This document shows, one piece after another, positions 50,619-51,700 of a stretch of 51,700 nucleotides of DNA. Each line of letters starts with the position of its first letter. Position 1 is the first letter of the stretch. The stretch covers positions 1 to 51,700 of the forward strand of contig DATHVR010000061.1 in the NCBI GenBank assembly GCA_035461175.1. The letters run 5' to 3'. The notes under the pieces are model-generated. The model saw only the letters and a program-made list of their open reading frames with translations, did not search any database and was not told the origin of the DNA. Source of the DNA: DATHVR01 sp035461175 (GTDB lineage Bacteria > Actinomycetota > Acidimicrobiia > Spongiisociales > ZC4RG35). The position numbers and the translations under genes were made by a program.

Positions 50619-51590
50619 CTACTCCGTGATGAGACGATCGTCGATCAGTCGATCGGTGACATATCCGCCCTCGGGGTCGACGCGCAGGTACTCGTACTGC
50701 TTGCCGAATTCGAGGTCCACGCGGTCGGGCCCGTTGCGGTTCTTCTCGATCGTGAAAACGATCTGACGCTTGAACCCCTCCACCGAGTTGGGGCTGAACG
50801 ACATCTGCGACTTGCTCACGATCTTGAACTTGTCGTTCAGCAGGATCACGACGTCGGCCTCGTAGGCCAGTGCCGAGGACCCCCGCAGGTGATGGAGACG
50901 GAGTCGCGGTGCTTCCATCCCGCCCAGGTCGGCGGCGGTGACCGCCACCACCGACACGTTCGACTCCATCGCCAGTTCCTTCAGCCCCTGGCTGACCGTG
51001 ATGACCCGTTCCCGCTCCTCGACGAACTCGGCGGTGACCGGCACCTTCTGGAGGTAATCGACGAACAGGACACCGGTGTCGGGGCCGACCAGCTTGGCCA
51101 GTTGCTCGACCGTGGTGTTCGAGCCCGACGCCTGCACCAGCCACAGGTGAGGGGCGTATTCGCTCACCCGACGCTGGAGCTCGGCCAGGATCGGGAGGTC
51201 CCGCGCCGCCTCCGCCAGGGATTTCGCCCCGGAGTCGACCTCGCCCAGGACCCGCCGGGCGGCACGTCCGTCCTCGGCCATCCGATCCTTGGCCGGCATC
51301 TCTCCCAGTTCAAGGTGGAGCAGACGCGATAGCAGTGTGGCCTCGTCGTGTTCGTAACAGGCGAACACCGACGGCACCCCCGCCACCGCCAGATTGCGAG
51401 CCCACTGCAGGGTGGCAATGGTCTTGCCCACTCCCGGGGCACCTCCGACGAGGGTCAGGTTGCGGCTGCGCAGCCCGCCCCCGATCGACCGGTCGAGTAT
51501 CCCGAATCCGGTCGGATACGTCCGGCGGTCGCCGAACCCTTCGTTCGCCGCCTGCAGAACGGACGACACCGACCGCTTGGCAATGTCCAC
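50619..51590 (-). CDS. DnaB-type RecA-fold ATPase lacking the DnaB N-terminal domain
   Basis: A 323-aa protein equivalent to the C-terminal helicase domain of DnaB: PTGFGILDRSIGGGLRSRNLTLVGGAPGVGKTIATLQWARNLA (Walker A at about 49-57), FACYEHDEATLLSRLL, TGVLFVDYLQKVP (Walker B Asp178), VTVSQGLKELAMESNVSVVAVTAADLGG, LHHLRGSSALAYEADVVILLND and FTIEKNRNGPDRVDLEF. It lacks the primase-interacting N-terminal domain of a replicative helicase. GTG at 51590 has GAGAGGAG upstream. No replication, phage or plasmid gene is adjacent. Possible roles include a DnaB paralogue in repair or a RadA/KaiC-like ATPase; unsettled. Confidence 0.82.
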   Translation of the reverse strand: MDIAKRSVSSVLQAANEGFGDRRTYPTGFGILDRSIGGGLRSRNLTLVGGAPGVGKTIATLQWARNLAVAGVPSVFACYEHDEATLLSRLLHLELGEMPAKDRMAEDGRAARRVLGEVDSGAKSLAEAARDLPILAELQRRVSEYAPHLWLVQASGSNTTVEQLAKLVGPDTGVLFVDYLQKVPVTAEFVEERERVITVSQGLKELAMESNVSVVAVTAADLGGMEAPRLRLHHLRGSSALAYEADVVILLNDKFKIVSKSQMSFSPNSVEGFKRQIVFTIEKNRNGPDRVDLEFGKQYEYLRVDPEGGYVTDRLIDDRLITE

Positions 51591-51674
51591 GTGCTTCTCC
51601 TCTCAGCGCGAGATCGTATATCTCGCATCTCCGCCCAACGACCAACCAGGCTACCGGCACCGTGACGAGTGGCT

Positions 51675-51700
51675 AGAGGTCGGAAGTCAGGCTTTTCGCG
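51675..51700. repeat. GGTCGGAAGTC motif followed by a palindrome cut at the window end (copy D)
   Basis: AGAGGTCGGAAGTCAGGCTTTTCGCG runs to the last base in two pieces: a GGTCGGAAGTC heptamer-type motif, then GCTTTTCGCG, which equals the first ten bases of palindrome copy B. The same order of motifs precedes copy B at 14571-14592. Confidence 0.75.

Overview
The window is high-GC and gene-dense. The gene families point to a high-GC actinobacterium-like bacterium: SUF genes with a small Rieske ferredoxin, inositol-3-phosphate synthase, menaquinone genes, a MurA with Asp at the fosfomycin-target position, MeaB, PPDK and many 4-bp stop/start overlaps. A member of Acidimicrobiia or a relative would fit, but no rRNA or tRNA is present to settle this. 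Almost all genes are ordinary chromosomal housekeeping genes. I saw no transposase, phage gene, CRISPR array or tRNA.

Layout. 1-190: tandem G-rich repeat array. 244-2740: sufC1-sufS-sufU. 2747-6382: one large secreted Kelch/beta-propeller protein of looser composition. 6511-11948: ring-opening dioxygenase, xseB/xseA/fumC, GNAT acetyltransferase and M42 peptidase. 12046-14431: sufC2-Rieske-sufD. 14432-14820: repeat cluster. 14821-18309: Fe-S uracil-DNA glycosylase, DUF4015-type exoprotein, sigma-70 factor and small membrane protein. 18317-22238: AMP nucleosidase, AlkD-like repair protein, biotinyl-carboxyltransferase fusion and DsrE-like protein. 22437-28400: sufB and gltB. 28471-31342: small regulatory or accessory genes, M23 peptidase, LON-domain protein and DUF6941-like protein. 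31445-33190: ino1 and arfB. 33197-40027: a menaquinone block (menE, menB, menA) around a module of sulfatase-fold membrane protein, kinase-like/methyltransferase and 'YLDPGSGS' mini-protein. 40074-45728: SDR, small membrane protein, CBS-BON protein, ppdK and meaB. 45776-51590: nfu, SpoIID-like, murA, rpiB, TlpA-like/DsbB-like pair and a DnaB-type ATPase.

How the genes work together. A full SUF Fe-S assembly set (two SufC paralogues, SufB, SufD, SufS, SufU, Rieske protein, Nfu) is spread over four loci. Fe-S clients nearby include GltB, the uracil-DNA glycosylase and the Rieske protein. menE, menB and menA supply late menaquinone steps. The TlpA-like/DsbB-like pair, M23 peptidase, SpoIID-like protein and MurA concern the envelope.

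The most unusual content is a set of dispersed intergenic repeats: (i) about 50-bp near-perfect palindromes (TTTCGCGACAG arms, GCGCCATGGCGC-type centre) at three sites plus one cut by the window end; (ii) about 41-45-bp G6/C6 hairpin repeats at four sites; (iii) GTCGGAA heptamer runs that abut stop codons and flank some palindromes. The second most interesting item is the uncharacterised sulfatase/methyltransferase/mini-protein operon that continues into menE.
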